This document shows, piece after piece, positions 1-9,423 of a stretch of DNA of 64,000 nucleotides (the first letter of the stretch is position 1; each line of letters starts with the position of its first letter). This stretch comes from Collinsella sp. (GTDB taxonomy: Bacteria > Actinomycetota > Coriobacteriia > Coriobacteriales > Coriobacteriaceae), in NCBI GenBank assembly GCA_031294825.1, contig JAUMPM010000027.1, forward strand, positions 1 through 64,000. Reading direction: 5' to 3'. The translations under genes were made by a program, and so were the position numbers. The notes beneath the pieces are model-generated. The model searched no databases. It was not told where the DNA came from and saw only the letters and a program-made list of their open reading frames with translations.

Positions 1-37
1 CGTACGTGCCATCTGAGTAACCGAGGGGAGGGCGCAC

Positions 38-472
38 ATGGGAATGACTGGTGCATACGAGCGCAATCTCGATGCAAAAGGTCGTCTGTCCCTGCCTGCA
101 CCCCTTCGCGAGGAGCTTGGAGAGCATGTTCGCGTGTTTAAAGCCCTGGATGTCGATGCTCTGTACGTGTTCTCTGCCGAGGCCTTCGATAAGTGGGTCG
201 AAGGACTCTTCGCGGGTCGTGAGGGCCACGAGGGTTTCAACCCGCGTGACATTAACGACCAGAAGCTCATGAGGGCGATCAACAAGCGCACCACGTCGAT
301 GGACGTGGACAGCGCCGGTCGTATCGGTCTTTCCGAGTCTCTCCGCAAGCAGGCGAACCTCGACCGCGAGGTCACGGTTGTGGGCAACTACGACCACCTT
401 GAGGTTTGGGATCGCGCCGCGGCCGATGAGGACGATGACGATGAGGCCCTGCTGGACCTCTTCTTCTCGTAA
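38..472 (+). CDS. mraZ: Transcriptional regulator MraZ
   Basis: A 144-residue protein, the usual length for MraZ, first gene of the division and cell-wall cluster. It has two SpoVT-AbrB-type repeats, each with the family's DxxGR core: DAKGR near residue 13 and DSAGR near residue 91. MraZ is known as a DNA-binding regulator of its own dcw operon that binds repeats upstream of its gene; that upstream region is cut off by the window edge, so the operator cannot be judged. The C-terminus is very acidic. The ATG follows a strong GGGAGG ribosome-binding site (26-31) at 6 bases. rsmH follows after 35 bases, consistent with one transcript. Confidence 0.95.
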   Translation: MGMTGAYERNLDAKGRLSLPAPLREELGEHVRVFKALDVDALYVFSAEAFDKWVEGLFAGREGHEGFNPRDINDQKLMRAINKRTTSMDVDSAGRIGLSESLRKQANLDREVTVVGNYDHLEVWDRAAADEDDDDEALLDLFFS

Positions 473-507
473 GGGCAAGGCACGGGTAACGGATGGAGCG
501 TGGGATC

Positions 508-1458
508 TTGACACAAGAATATCGGCATGAACCTGTCATGCTCGGCGAAGTGCTTGAGTCGCTGCGGCTAAAGAGCGGCTCCGTTGTCTGCGATTGCACC
601 CTTGGCGGTGCCGGCCATTCGGTAAAGATGGCCGCGCAGGTGGGGGAGACGGGCCTTTTGCTCGGCGTCGATCAGGACGACATGGCCCTCGAGGCCGCTG
701 GCGCCCGTCTGGACCGCGAGGTTCCCGGCGTTCCGCACCAGCTGCTGAAGGGCAACTTCGGCGACTTGGACGAGCTGCTTTGCTCGGCCGAGGTGCCCGG
801 GGTCGATGGCTTCCTGTTCGATTTGGGCGTTTCGTCGCCGCAACTCGATATCCCTGGCAGGGGCTTTTCGTATAACGAGGACGCCCCATTGGACATGCGG
901 ATGGATCCGGGTAATAACACCTTAAACGCAGCTGAGGTCATCAACACCTATAACGAACACGACCTCGCCCGGATTCTACGCGTCTACGGCGAAGAGAAGT
1001 TCGCCTCGCAGATCGCGCGCGAGATCGTGCGCCGCCGCGAGCAAGAACCGATCGAAACCACCGGCCAATTTGTCGAGATCATCAAGGCGGGTATCCCGGC
1101 TGCCGCTCGTCGGCATGGCGGACACCCGGCCAAGAAAAGTTTCCAGGCCATTCGCATCGAGGTCAATCACGAGCTCGATGTGCTCGAACGAGGGCTTGAT
1201 GCCGCCACCAGGTGGCTCAACCCGGGTGGACGTATCTGCGTCATCTCGTATCACTCGCTCGAGGACCGTATCGTAAAGAACCACTTTAAAGAGATGAGCC
1301 AGGGGTGCACGTGTCCGCCGGAGATTCCGGTGTGCGTGTGCGGCAACGTGCCGATACTCAAGGTCATCACCCGCAAACCCTTGGTTGCCCAGCCTGATGA
1401 GGTTGAGCGCAACCCTCGGGCGAGATCAGCCAAAATCCGCGTGGCGCAGCGTTTGTAG
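508..1458 (+). CDS. rsmH: 16S rRNA (cytosine(1402)-N(4))-methyltransferase RsmH (MraW)
   Basis: S-adenosylmethionine-dependent methyltransferase acting on 16S rRNA C1402, standard second gene of the dcw cluster. Family motifs are plain: CTLGGAGHS (SAM site), DLGVSSPQLD, MRMDP, SYHSLEDRIVK and the C-terminal NPRARSAKIR. A Cys-rich stretch (CTCPPEIPVCVC) lies in the position of the usual insert. I chose the TTG at 508, which has GGAG 9 bases upstream and gives the family-like start TQEYRHEPV and 316 residues; an in-frame ATG at 493 would add five residues but has no good ribosome-binding site. Confidence 0.93.
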   Translation: MTQEYRHEPVMLGEVLESLRLKSGSVVCDCTLGGAGHSVKMAAQVGETGLLLGVDQDDMALEAAGARLDREVPGVPHQLLKGNFGDLDELLCSAEVPGVDGFLFDLGVSSPQLDIPGRGFSYNEDAPLDMRMDPGNNTLNAAEVINTYNEHDLARILRVYGEEKFASQIAREIVRRREQEPIETTGQFVEIIKAGIPAAARRHGGHPAKKSFQAIRIEVNHELDVLERGLDAATRWLNPGGRICVISYHSLEDRIVKNHFKEMSQGCTCPPEIPVCVCGNVPILKVITRKPLVAQPDEVERNPRARSAKIRVAQRL

Positions 1459-1548
1459 GCGCGACCGCGCGATATTGGACCTCCCGCTCGCACCATAAAC
1501 GAAGCTTAAACACACTACCAACGTACTCGGGATGGGAGGCGGCATATC

Positions 1549-2019
1549 ATGGGCTACAACACTTCAAGCGCAGCACTCGCCTATGATATGAACGCCATGC
1601 CCGCCTATCGTGAGACGCCGCAGGCCCCCGTTGCTCCCCGTGAGCAGCGCGCGCCGCGCTTTGATGTCTACACGGGCGCGGGCCGTCAGGCAAACCAGGC
1701 GGTAAGCCCGGTTTTCATGAGCGTTCTTAAAACGTTTTGCATCATTGCGGCTATCTTCATGACGATCGGCGTCGCCCGCGTGGCGCTCGCCGGCGTCACG
1801 GCCCAGGTGCTCAACAGCAACGCCGAGCTTATCAACACGCTCGAAAAGGCGACCGATGAGAGCTCCGACCTGGAGGTCATGCATTCGGTCTATGGCGCCG
1901 ACACGCGCATTCGCGACCTTGCGGGCGCTTATGGCATGGTGGAGCCCAGCGAGAGCGTTACACTTGACTTTTCGCAGGATGCAGCCGCGGGCGCCAACGC
2001 GACCGCGACCGCTCAGTAG
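1549..2019 (+). CDS. ftsL: FtsL-like cell division protein
   Basis: A 156-residue bitopic membrane protein in the usual ftsL place between rsmH and ftsI. It has a cytoplasmic N-terminal stretch of about 58 residues, one hydrophobic segment (about residues 60-85, VLKTFCIIAAIFMTIGVARV) and an extracytoplasmic part that ends in the YGMVEPSESVTLDF pattern seen at FtsL ends. FtsL of this type joins the FtsQ/DivIC complex that activates FtsW-FtsI. Sequence conservation in the family is low, so the call rests on topology and position. The ATG at 1549 follows GGGAGG. Confidence 0.78.
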   Translation: MGYNTSSAALAYDMNAMPAYRETPQAPVAPREQRAPRFDVYTGAGRQANQAVSPVFMSVLKTFCIIAAIFMTIGVARVALAGVTAQVLNSNAELINTLEKATDESSDLEVMHSVYGADTRIRDLAGAYGMVEPSESVTLDFSQDAAAGANATATAQ

Positions 2020-2036
2020 CAAGACGGTAGCTGAGT

Positions 2037-3902
2037 ATGACAAATGACTATCGCCGCGGTTCCGATGGGGGCCGCGGTTCTGGACGTCCCTCGTCGCGGG
2101 GACGTTCTGGTTATCAAGGAACGGGTCGGCAATCTTACAACGCCGGGCAGTCCCGTGGCAACGACCCGGCGTCGCGACTTCGCGGCTCGGGCGGCCCTCA
2201 AGTGCATAACACCAGGTCGCGCAAGAGTTCGTCGACCGAATGGCTCACAGGCGCGCCTCTGCCTCGCCGCAAAGCCGTCATGAGCCTCATCGGGCTTGGC
2301 TTGGGCTTGGGCGTCTTTCGCCTTGCCGACTATCAAATTGTCGAAGCCGATAAACTGCGCGAGCGTGCCGATGCGCGCCGCCTGCTTGCGCAGACCCTCT
2401 ATGCCAAACGCGGCACCATCTACGACCGCAACGGTAACGTGCTGGCGTCGTCGGTCGAATGTCGCAACATCGCCGTGAACCCGCAGCTTGTCGAGGATGT
2501 TGACAAGACGGTGTCGGCGCTGGTCAAGGCAACTGGAATCGATAAAAAGACCTGTCGCAAGCTCGTTGAGTCCGATGGAACCTGGGTGTATATCAAGCGC
2601 CAGGTGGACGAAGACGATGCTGCGGCGCTGGAGAAGAAGAACCTGCCCGGCGTGCTTTTTGAGCAGGCCATGAAGCGCGTATATCCATATGGCAATCTGG
2701 CATCGCAGGTGCTGGGTGTAGTGAATGTAGACAACGACGGCTTGACGGGCCTCGAAAAGCAGTACAACAAGCTTCTGACCGGCACGAACGGTTCTCTCGT
2801 ACGCGAGCGTGCGAGGGACGGCAGCTATATCGCGGGCGGTGCCTATAAAAAGGTGGCTGCGGTCGACGGCGTTGATATCGTGACGACGCTCGACGTCAAT
2901 ATCCAGCGTGCGGCCGAGGATGCCCTGGCAGAGGCAGTTGAGAAGACTAAGGCCAAGAACGGCTCGGCGCTGGTCACCGATCCTACGACAGGCGAGATCT
3001 TGGCAGCCTGCTCGTATCCGACCTACGACCAGACCGATCTGGAAAACGCCAAGACCGAGGATATGAACCTGCGCTTGGTCACCGACGCCTACGAGCCCGG
3101 CTCGGTCTTTAAGACACTCGTGGCGGGCGCCGGCTTCGACTTGGGCGTCGTGCGATCGAGTACGTCGTTTGAGGTGCCGGCGAGCATCAAGGTGGGCGAC
3201 GATACCGTCACCGATGCCGACAAGCGCGACTACGCCATGACCATGGATGTGCGCGAGATGATGCGCCGTTCGTCCAACGTGGGCTTTGTCCTGGTGGGGC
3301 GCAAGATCGGTGCCGACGACTTTGCCGCCTATGTGGACAAGTGGGGCATCGGTCACAGCTCTGGTGTAGATTTTCCGGGCGAGAGCCTGGGTATCGTCAA
3401 GGAGCGTGACCAGTATGACGGCGCCACGCTGGGCTCGATGAGCTTTGGACAGGCACTGTCCGTCTCGCCGATTGAGATCGCACGTGCCGTGGGCGGCATC
3501 GCCAACGGCGGCGTGATGATGACCCCGCACTTCTATAAGTCCAGCAAAGGCGACGAGAAGGACTGGGGCGAAGGCGAGCGCGCGATTTCGTTGGACGCCG
3601 CATCCCAGGTGACATCGTGCATGCAGACGGTCGTGTCCGAGGGAACGGGCGTTGGCGGCGCGGTTGATGGCTATGACGTGGCGGGTAAGACCGGTACGGC
3701 CGAACGAGCCGACGAGAACGGCGGCTACCTCAAGGAGAACTACATGTCGTCCTTTATGGGCTTTGCACCGGCACAATCGCCTAAGGTGCTGTGCTATATC
3801 ACGCTCGACGGAACGCCGAGCGGCTCAGATGCCGCTGCGGTGCCGTTCCAGTCCATTATGGCCAACGCACTCGACGTGCTGGGCATTCCGCACACGAGGT
3901 AG
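2037..3902 (+). CDS. ftsI: Septal peptidoglycan transpeptidase (PBP, FtsI/PBP2b type)
   Basis: Class B penicillin-binding protein of 621 residues that cross-links septal peptidoglycan. The catalytic set is complete: SVFK (nucleophile S356, K359), SSN (412-414) and KTG (551-553). A single membrane anchor lies around residues 79-97. Before it stands an 80-residue cytoplasmic tail rich in Gly, Arg and Ser with RG repeats and almost no acidic residues, which is unusual in composition. It follows ftsL by 17 bases. No PASTA domain is present. The next gene, murF, starts after 127 bases; murE, often found here, is missing. Confidence 0.95.
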   Translation: MTNDYRRGSDGGRGSGRPSSRGRSGYQGTGRQSYNAGQSRGNDPASRLRGSGGPQVHNTRSRKSSSTEWLTGAPLPRRKAVMSLIGLGLGLGVFRLADYQIVEADKLRERADARRLLAQTLYAKRGTIYDRNGNVLASSVECRNIAVNPQLVEDVDKTVSALVKATGIDKKTCRKLVESDGTWVYIKRQVDEDDAAALEKKNLPGVLFEQAMKRVYPYGNLASQVLGVVNVDNDGLTGLEKQYNKLLTGTNGSLVRERARDGSYIAGGAYKKVAAVDGVDIVTTLDVNIQRAAEDALAEAVEKTKAKNGSALVTDPTTGEILAACSYPTYDQTDLENAKTEDMNLRLVTDAYEPGSVFKTLVAGAGFDLGVVRSSTSFEVPASIKVGDDTVTDADKRDYAMTMDVREMMRRSSNVGFVLVGRKIGADDFAAYVDKWGIGHSSGVDFPGESLGIVKERDQYDGATLGSMSFGQALSVSPIEIARAVGGIANGGVMMTPHFYKSSKGDEKDWGEGERAISLDAASQVTSCMQTVVSEGTGVGGAVDGYDVAGKTGTAERADENGGYLKENYMSSFMGFAPAQSPKVLCYITLDGTPSGSDAAAVPFQSIMANALDVLGIPHTR

Positions 3903-4029
3903 GGGGTTACAATCTTTGGGGCATGGTTTGTTGTCCCATATGAGGGGTGTTCACATGCCCTGCACCACGCATGCGCGGCGCTGGGATACAATACGCCGAT
4001 AGCATTATTAGGTTTACAGGGGAGCTGCA

Positions 4030-5454
4030 ATGATAGAGATCGCCGTCAACAACCTCGCGGCCGCAACAGGGGCCCGAACCGTGACGGGAGAAGCCGATCG
4101 GGTATGCCGCGGGTGCGTTATCGACTCGCGCCAGGTCGAGGAAGGGACGATTTTCGTCGCCTTTCCCGGTGAAAATGTCGACGGCAATGATTTTGCTTCC
4201 CGTGCCGTCCAGTCGGGTGCCGGCGCCGTCGTGATGACGCGTGAGCCCGAGGCTGAGCTGGTCTCGCTGGCGCAGGACAAGGGATGCGCCATCATGCTGA
4301 CCGATGATCCCGAGGAGTTTCTGCTGCGTTTGGCGCACACGTATCGCCTGGAGCTTGGCTGCCTGGTCGTTGGCATTACCGGTTCCATCGGCAAGACGAC
4401 GACCAAGGACGTGCTCGCCGCTGTGCTCGCTAAGCGCTATCGTGTCTGGGCCACCAAGGGCAATTTCAATAACCTGATCGGTATGCCGCTCACGGTGCTT
4501 TCCGCTCCGGCCGATACCGAGGTCCTGGTGCTCGAGATGGGCATGAACCATTTCCACGAGATCGAGCGCCTGTCCCAGTCCGCCAATCCCAACCTTGCCA
4601 TCGTGAGCAAGATCGGCACCTCTCATATCGGCATTTTGGGTAGCCGCGAGAACATCGCTCGCGCTAAGGCCGAGATTGTCCAGGGTATGTGCGCCGCCGG
4701 CGACTATTTGCCGCTGCTGGTTTTGGGCGGCGAGGACGACTTTACGCCGTTCATTCGCGATACGTTCGCCCAGCCTGCTGGTATCGACGTGATGCTGGCC
4801 GGCGTTTCGGACGATGATGAGGTCCGTGCCCGCGACATTCGTGTTGATGACGAGGGCCGTCCGGTCTTTACGCTCGATTTTGGCCGGGGTGAGACGATCG
4901 ATACCATGCTTGCCATCCCCGGCGTGCAGTCCGTTCCTAATGCCGTTAAGGCCGCCGCGGTTGCCTATCGCCTGGGCGTGACGCCCGAGCAGATCGATGC
5001 TGCCTTTAGAGGCCTCACGATCACCGGTCACCGCCAGGAGATCAAGCGCGCCAAGAGCGGTGCCCGCGTCATTGACGATTCCTACAACGCCAGCGCCGAA
5101 TCCATGGCTGCTGGTCTCGATCTGCTGTGCTCGCTTTCGTGCACGGGGTCTCGCATGGCGATCTTGGGCGAGATGGGCGAGATGGGCGATGAGGCTCCTC
5201 GCATGCATGAGCTCGTGGGCGCCTATGCCGCCGCCAAGAAGCTCGACATGCTGGCGTGCGTGGGTGGTGAGCTGGCCCAGCTTATGGCCGATGCCGCGCG
5301 CATGATGGGCATGGACGAGGACCGCATCCAGGTGTTCTCTGATTATCAGCAGGTGCTCGACCGCATGGGCGGCGCGCTTGAAAAACATGATGTTGTACTG
5401 GTCAAGGGTTCCCGCTTTGTTGAGCTCGACCGCTTTGTGGAAGGTGTGTGCTAG
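4030..5454 (+). CDS. murF: UDP-N-acetylmuramoyl-tripeptide--D-alanyl-D-alanine ligase
   Basis: Cytoplasmic Mur ligase (474 residues) that adds D-Ala-D-Ala to UDP-MurNAc-tripeptide. The ATP loop GITGSIGKTTT is at about 115-125 (K122), followed by the MurF-type signature LEMGMNHFHEI and the NIG-like region SKIGTSHIGILGS. The start at 4030 follows GGGGAG at 4020-4025. It is followed by mraY after only three bases (TAG then ATG), so translation of the two is probably coupled. Confidence 0.96.
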   Translation: MIEIAVNNLAAATGARTVTGEADRVCRGCVIDSRQVEEGTIFVAFPGENVDGNDFASRAVQSGAGAVVMTREPEAELVSLAQDKGCAIMLTDDPEEFLLRLAHTYRLELGCLVVGITGSIGKTTTKDVLAAVLAKRYRVWATKGNFNNLIGMPLTVLSAPADTEVLVLEMGMNHFHEIERLSQSANPNLAIVSKIGTSHIGILGSRENIARAKAEIVQGMCAAGDYLPLLVLGGEDDFTPFIRDTFAQPAGIDVMLAGVSDDDEVRARDIRVDDEGRPVFTLDFGRGETIDTMLAIPGVQSVPNAVKAAAVAYRLGVTPEQIDAAFRGLTITGHRQEIKRAKSGARVIDDSYNASAESMAAGLDLLCSLSCTGSRMAILGEMGEMGDEAPRMHELVGAYAAAKKLDMLACVGGELAQLMADAARMMGMDEDRIQVFSDYQQVLDRMGGALEKHDVVLVKGSRFVELDRFVEGVC

Positions 5455-5457
5455 CCC

Positions 5458-6477
5458 ATGTTCGGCAATCCCTCATATCCAACGTATCAGGCTTTTTTGG
5501 GGCTTGGCATCGCCGCCGCCATTGCGCTGCTGCTCATGCCGTGGTGGATCAAGCTGCTCAAGGTCGAGGGTATCGGCCAGCAGGTTCGTGCCGACGGTCC
5601 CAAGCGTCATTTGGTTAAGCAGGGAACGCCCACCATGGGTGGCGTTGTCATCCTCGTCGCGATCTCGCTGACCTGCCTGCTGATGGGTAAGCTCACCACC
5701 GAGCTCGTGCTCGTGCTGCTCGCCACGCTGGCGACCGGCGTGCTGGGCCTGATCGACGACCTGACCTCCGTTACGCATGGGCGCTCGCTCGGTCTGACGC
5801 CTCATGCCAAGATGATCGGCCTAACCATTATCTGTGTCACCTTTACGGTACTTGCCGTTAACTGGTGCGGCGTCGCCCCCGAGATTCGTTTTCCCGGCGG
5901 CCTGACGATTGACCTCGGTGTTCTTTCGACCACCATCTGCGGCCTTTCGTTCCCGTGGCTCTACATTGTCTTTTGCTGGCTGATGATCGCCGGTCTTTCT
6001 AATGCCGTGAACCTGACCGATGGCCTTGACGGTCTTGCTGGCGGCACCTCCATGATTGCCATGCTCGCCATGGCTGCGATGGCGTTTTTGCACGGAGACG
6101 TGAACCTGTCCATCTTCTGCACCGCGTGTGCCGGTGCCTGCTTGGGTTTTCTGTGGTTCAACTGCTATCCGGCGAGCATCTTTATGGGCGATACCGGCTC
6201 GCTTGCCCTGGGCGCCGCGTTTGCCTGCACGTCCATCATGACCAACACCGAGGTCGTCTCCCTCATCATCGGCGGCCTGTTTATCGTTGAGACCCTGTCG
6301 GTCATGATTCAGGTTGTCTACTTCCACTTTACGCACAAGCGCGTCTTCCTTATGGCGCCCATCCATCATCATTTCGAAAAGAAGGGCTGGGCCGAGACCA
6401 AGGTCGTCATCCGTTTTTGGATTATCGCTGCGGCCTTTGGTGCCGTTGGCCTTGCTCTGTTCTTCCAGTTGGGATAG
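5458..6477 (+). CDS. mraY: Phospho-N-acetylmuramoyl-pentapeptide-transferase
   Basis: Integral membrane enzyme (339 residues, about ten hydrophobic segments) that moves phospho-MurNAc-pentapeptide to undecaprenyl phosphate to form lipid I. Diagnostic motifs are visible: the aspartate pair in LIDDLTSVTHGRSLGL, NAVNLTDGLDGLAGG, FMGDTGSLALG and the cytoplasmic PIHHHFEKKGW loop. The gene starts 3 bases after murF and ends 9 bases before murD. Confidence 0.97.
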   Translation: MFGNPSYPTYQAFLGLGIAAAIALLLMPWWIKLLKVEGIGQQVRADGPKRHLVKQGTPTMGGVVILVAISLTCLLMGKLTTELVLVLLATLATGVLGLIDDLTSVTHGRSLGLTPHAKMIGLTIICVTFTVLAVNWCGVAPEIRFPGGLTIDLGVLSTTICGLSFPWLYIVFCWLMIAGLSNAVNLTDGLDGLAGGTSMIAMLAMAAMAFLHGDVNLSIFCTACAGACLGFLWFNCYPASIFMGDTGSLALGAAFACTSIMTNTEVVSLIIGGLFIVETLSVMIQVVYFHFTHKRVFLMAPIHHHFEKKGWAETKVVIRFWIIAAAFGAVGLALFFQLG

Positions 6478-6486
6478 TGGTCTTTC

Positions 6487-7893
6487 ATGCCTCTTGCTGA
6501 TGTCTTTAGCCTGCTCGTTTTGGGTCAGGGCAAATCCGGTCTCGATGTCGCCCGCTGGGCGCTGGCACATCCCGAGCGCGTAAGCGCCGTTACCGTGTAT
6601 GGCGGCGGCACCTCTGAGCCCAATGACGCTACGCGTGCGCTCGAGGCTGCTGGTGCGTCGTTTGTCTATGGGACCGAACAGGTCGAGGGTGCCTATGACG
6701 TATGCGTGACGTGCCCGGGCATCTCGGAGTTCTCGGGCTTCTTTAAGGCCGGGCGCGAGCATGCCGCCCAGATTATGGGTGAGCCCGAGTTTGCCTATCG
6801 TCTGTCGCCCGATAACTGGATTGCCATCACGGGCACCAACGGCAAGACGACCACCACGTCGCTGACTGATTATCTGCTCAAGGCCGCCGGTGAAGCCAGC
6901 GTGGCCGTCGGCAATATCGGTGAGCCGCCGGTGAACGAGATCGACGGCCGCGCACATAATGAGTGGTTTGTGGCCGAGCTGTCGAGTTATCAGATTGCTA
7001 CGACCGCCGAGCTTCATCCTCGCGTGGCGGTGCTGCTCAACATCACGCCCGACCACCTGGGCTGGCACAAGAGCCACAAGAACTATGCGCTTGCCAAGAT
7101 CAAGTTGTTCGAGAATATGGTCGACGACGACCTCGTGGTTATCGACGTTGAGGATGCCGGCATCCATGAGTTCGATGAGTACATCTACATGCCGGGCCGC
7201 CGCATCTGCAAGGTCGCTTTTGACGAGCCCGAGGGTGCAGACGCCGCCTTTGTGCGCGACGGCAAGTTGGTCGTCCGCCTGAAGGGCGTCGAGACTCAGC
7301 TTGTCGCCACTTCCGAGCTCAAGATCTCGGGCCATCACAATGTCATCAATGCCCTATGTGCTGCCACGGCTGCTTTGGCCGTCGGTGCCGATCCCGAGGG
7401 CATTTGCCGTGGTTTGGCATCGTTCCAGCCGCTGGAGCACCGCGTTGAGCCCTGTGGCGAGATCGATGGCGTGCGCTACGTCAACGATTCCAAGGCAACG
7501 AACACCGATGCAGTCGAAAAGGCCCTGACGGCGTTTCCCGACGACGATGTGATCTTGCTGCTCGGCGGCCACGATAAGGGTACGCCGCTTGCGGACTTTG
7601 CCCGCGTCGTTATGGACAACGTGCGCTCGGTCGTTTGCTTTGGCGATGCGCGCGAGCGCTTTACCGCCGCTATGGACGAGGCCGATGTCGATGGTGACGT
7701 GGATATCGCCCAGGCGGATGACCTGCGCGATGCCGTGGACGTCGCCCGTTCGCTGTCGAGCCGTGGCGACGTGATCTTACTTTCTCCTGCCTGCTCTTCG
7801 TTCGATGAGTTCTCGGGCTATGAGGAGCGCGGCCGCGTGTTTAAGGACTATGTGGCCCAGCTTGCCGCTGCGGCGAAATCGCAAATGGAATAG
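6487..7893 (+). CDS. murD: UDP-N-acetylmuramoylalanine--D-glutamate ligase
   Basis: Mur ligase of 468 residues adding D-glutamate to UDP-MurNAc-L-Ala. The ATP loop GTNGKTTTT has its lysine at residue 120; VAELSSYQ and LNITPDHLGWH follow as in MurD. The N-terminal Rossmann-like part starts with LVLGQGKSGLDVARW. It sits between mraY and ftsW with minimal gaps. Confidence 0.96.
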   Translation: MPLADVFSLLVLGQGKSGLDVARWALAHPERVSAVTVYGGGTSEPNDATRALEAAGASFVYGTEQVEGAYDVCVTCPGISEFSGFFKAGREHAAQIMGEPEFAYRLSPDNWIAITGTNGKTTTTSLTDYLLKAAGEASVAVGNIGEPPVNEIDGRAHNEWFVAELSSYQIATTAELHPRVAVLLNITPDHLGWHKSHKNYALAKIKLFENMVDDDLVVIDVEDAGIHEFDEYIYMPGRRICKVAFDEPEGADAAFVRDGKLVVRLKGVETQLVATSELKISGHHNVINALCAATAALAVGADPEGICRGLASFQPLEHRVEPCGEIDGVRYVNDSKATNTDAVEKALTAFPDDDVILLLGGHDKGTPLADFARVVMDNVRSVVCFGDARERFTAAMDEADVDGDVDIAQADDLRDAVDVARSLSSRGDVILLSPACSSFDEFSGYEERGRVFKDYVAQLAAAAKSQME

Positions 7894-7902
7894 GGGTTGC
7901 CG

Positions 7903-9423
7903 GTGAGAGAGGAGAGCCCCCGACAAGGTATGAGGAGGCCCGACTCGGACCGTGCTTCCTCGCGGCGCAGCACACCGCGTTCCGGTCGCGGCGGGCAGAC
8001 GTTTAGCGAACGCTATATTGCCGGCGTTCCCGCCCGTATCATGCGCCCCCGTTTGATATTCATGGCCTGCCTGTTTACCTTGGTGTGCTTTGGCCTGCTG
8101 ATGGTGTACTCGGCGTCTTCGGTCGAGGCGCTGCACGAGAATGGCTCGGCGACGTTTTTTCTGTTTCGACAAGCCGCGTTTGCCGGAGTTGGCGTGCTGG
8201 CTATGGTTGCCATCGTGCGCATCTTGCCGGACAGTTGGTTTGGGGAAGACGTGCTCAGGATCTTCCTCATAGGCATGATAGGGCTACTGTTTCTGGTGTT
8301 CTTGGTGGGCAGCGGCAGCCGTGGCGCCACGCGCTGGCTCAACATTGCCGGCATTCAGTTCCAGCCTTCCGAGTTTTTAAAGCCATTTGCCATTGCGTAT
8401 TCGGCCATCATGCTTGATCGTTTCTTTTCGCCCGGTGGCAACATCAACGAATTCCTTCGCAAGATGGGCATCTACCTGGGCATTTCGCTCTTTCTGATCT
8501 TTATCCAGCCCGATTTCGGTACTGTCCTGATCATCCTGTTGACCCTCATGTGCATGGCGTTGTTTGCGGGTCTCGACCCCAGATTTATCATCGGCGTGCT
8601 AATCTTCGGCATTCTCGTGATCGTGATTGCGCTTGTCGCAGAGCCATACCGTATGGTGCGTATTCAGGTTGCCTTGAACCCTTGGGCCGACGAGTATGGT
8701 GACGGCTATCAGGCCACGCTTGCCATCATGGCGTTTGCCTCGGGCGGTCTGTTCGGCCGTGGCATCGGCAACTCAACCATGAAGTACTCGTATCTGCCCG
8801 AGGCGCACAATGACTACATCCTGGCCATCATTGGCGAGGAAGTCGGTTTTGTCGGAACCGTGCTGTTCTTCTTGGTGTTTGCGATGCTGATTTACTCGGC
8901 GTTTCGCATTGCCGAGCAGGCGACCGATCGTCGGGGTGCGCTCATGGCGTCTGGCTCCGCGGTCATTCTCGCGGTGCAGTTTTTGATTAACGCGCTGGGC
9001 ATCCTCAACGTGTTTCCCATGACGGGCAAACCGTTGCCGTTTATTAGCTACGGCGGCTCTTCGATTATTGTGTCGCTTATGCTCGCCGGTCTGATCCTGC
9101 GCGTTTCGTATGAGAGCGCCCGTCGCGATGAGTACGACCGCCGCCGCGAGAGCTTTGCCGTTATGGATGAGAGCACCGCCGGCGTGCCCCACGTGCGCGG
9201 CGAGCGATCTACGCGTAACGGTTTTACCGTCCTGGATGGCTCTGCGACCGAGCCGGCAGCCCGCCCGCGTCAGCGAACGGCGCCGCAAGGTCGTCCTCAG
9301 CGCCCCAGCCCTCGCAACGCGGGCGGCGGATATAATCGAATCGATTTGAACTCGGACCCGTCGGCGCGTCTGCGCACCGACGACCAGGGACCGCGTGTAC
9401 GAAGGGACTACCATGACCGATAA
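7903..9423 (+). CDS. ftsW: Peptidoglycan glycosyltransferase FtsW (SEDS family)
   Basis: SEDS-family septal glycan polymerase with about ten transmembrane helices (residues 45-400). Family landmarks include FGLLMVYSAS, FLKPFAIAYSAIMLDRFF, FIQPDFGTVLII, and the C-terminal NVFPMTGKPLPFISYGGSS. Basic low-complexity tails flank the core: about 45 residues at the N-terminus and about 100 at the C-terminus, the latter rich in Arg, Pro and Gln. Start choice is open: TTG 7897 or GTG 7903; the GTG has GGGG at 6 bases. The end overlaps murG by 11 bases. Confidence 0.94.
   Translation: MREESPRQGMRRPDSDRASSRRSTPRSGRGGQTFSERYIAGVPARIMRPRLIFMACLFTLVCFGLLMVYSASSVEALHENGSATFFLFRQAAFAGVGVLAMVAIVRILPDSWFGEDVLRIFLIGMIGLLFLVFLVGSGSRGATRWLNIAGIQFQPSEFLKPFAIAYSAIMLDRFFSPGGNINEFLRKMGIYLGISLFLIFIQPDFGTVLIILLTLMCMALFAGLDPRFIIGVLIFGILVIVIALVAEPYRMVRIQVALNPWADEYGDGYQATLAIMAFASGGLFGRGIGNSTMKYSYLPEAHNDYILAIIGEEVGFVGTVLFFLVFAMLIYSAFRIAEQATDRRGALMASGSAVILAVQFLINALGILNVFPMTGKPLPFISYGGSSIIVSLMLAGLILRVSYESARRDEYDRRRESFAVMDESTAGVPHVRGERSTRNGFTVLDGSATEPAARPRQRTAPQGRPQRPSPRNAGGGYNRIDLNSDPSARLRTDDQGPRVRRDYHDR

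Noticed and set aside
2013..3776. Long minus-strand frames opposite ftsI, murD and metY
   Set aside because: Shadow frames of conserved genes; no ribosome-binding sites and no recognisable domains.
3987..3992. TACAAT as a promoter before murF
   Set aside because: No -35 box lies at a normal distance; read-through from ftsI is enough to explain expression.
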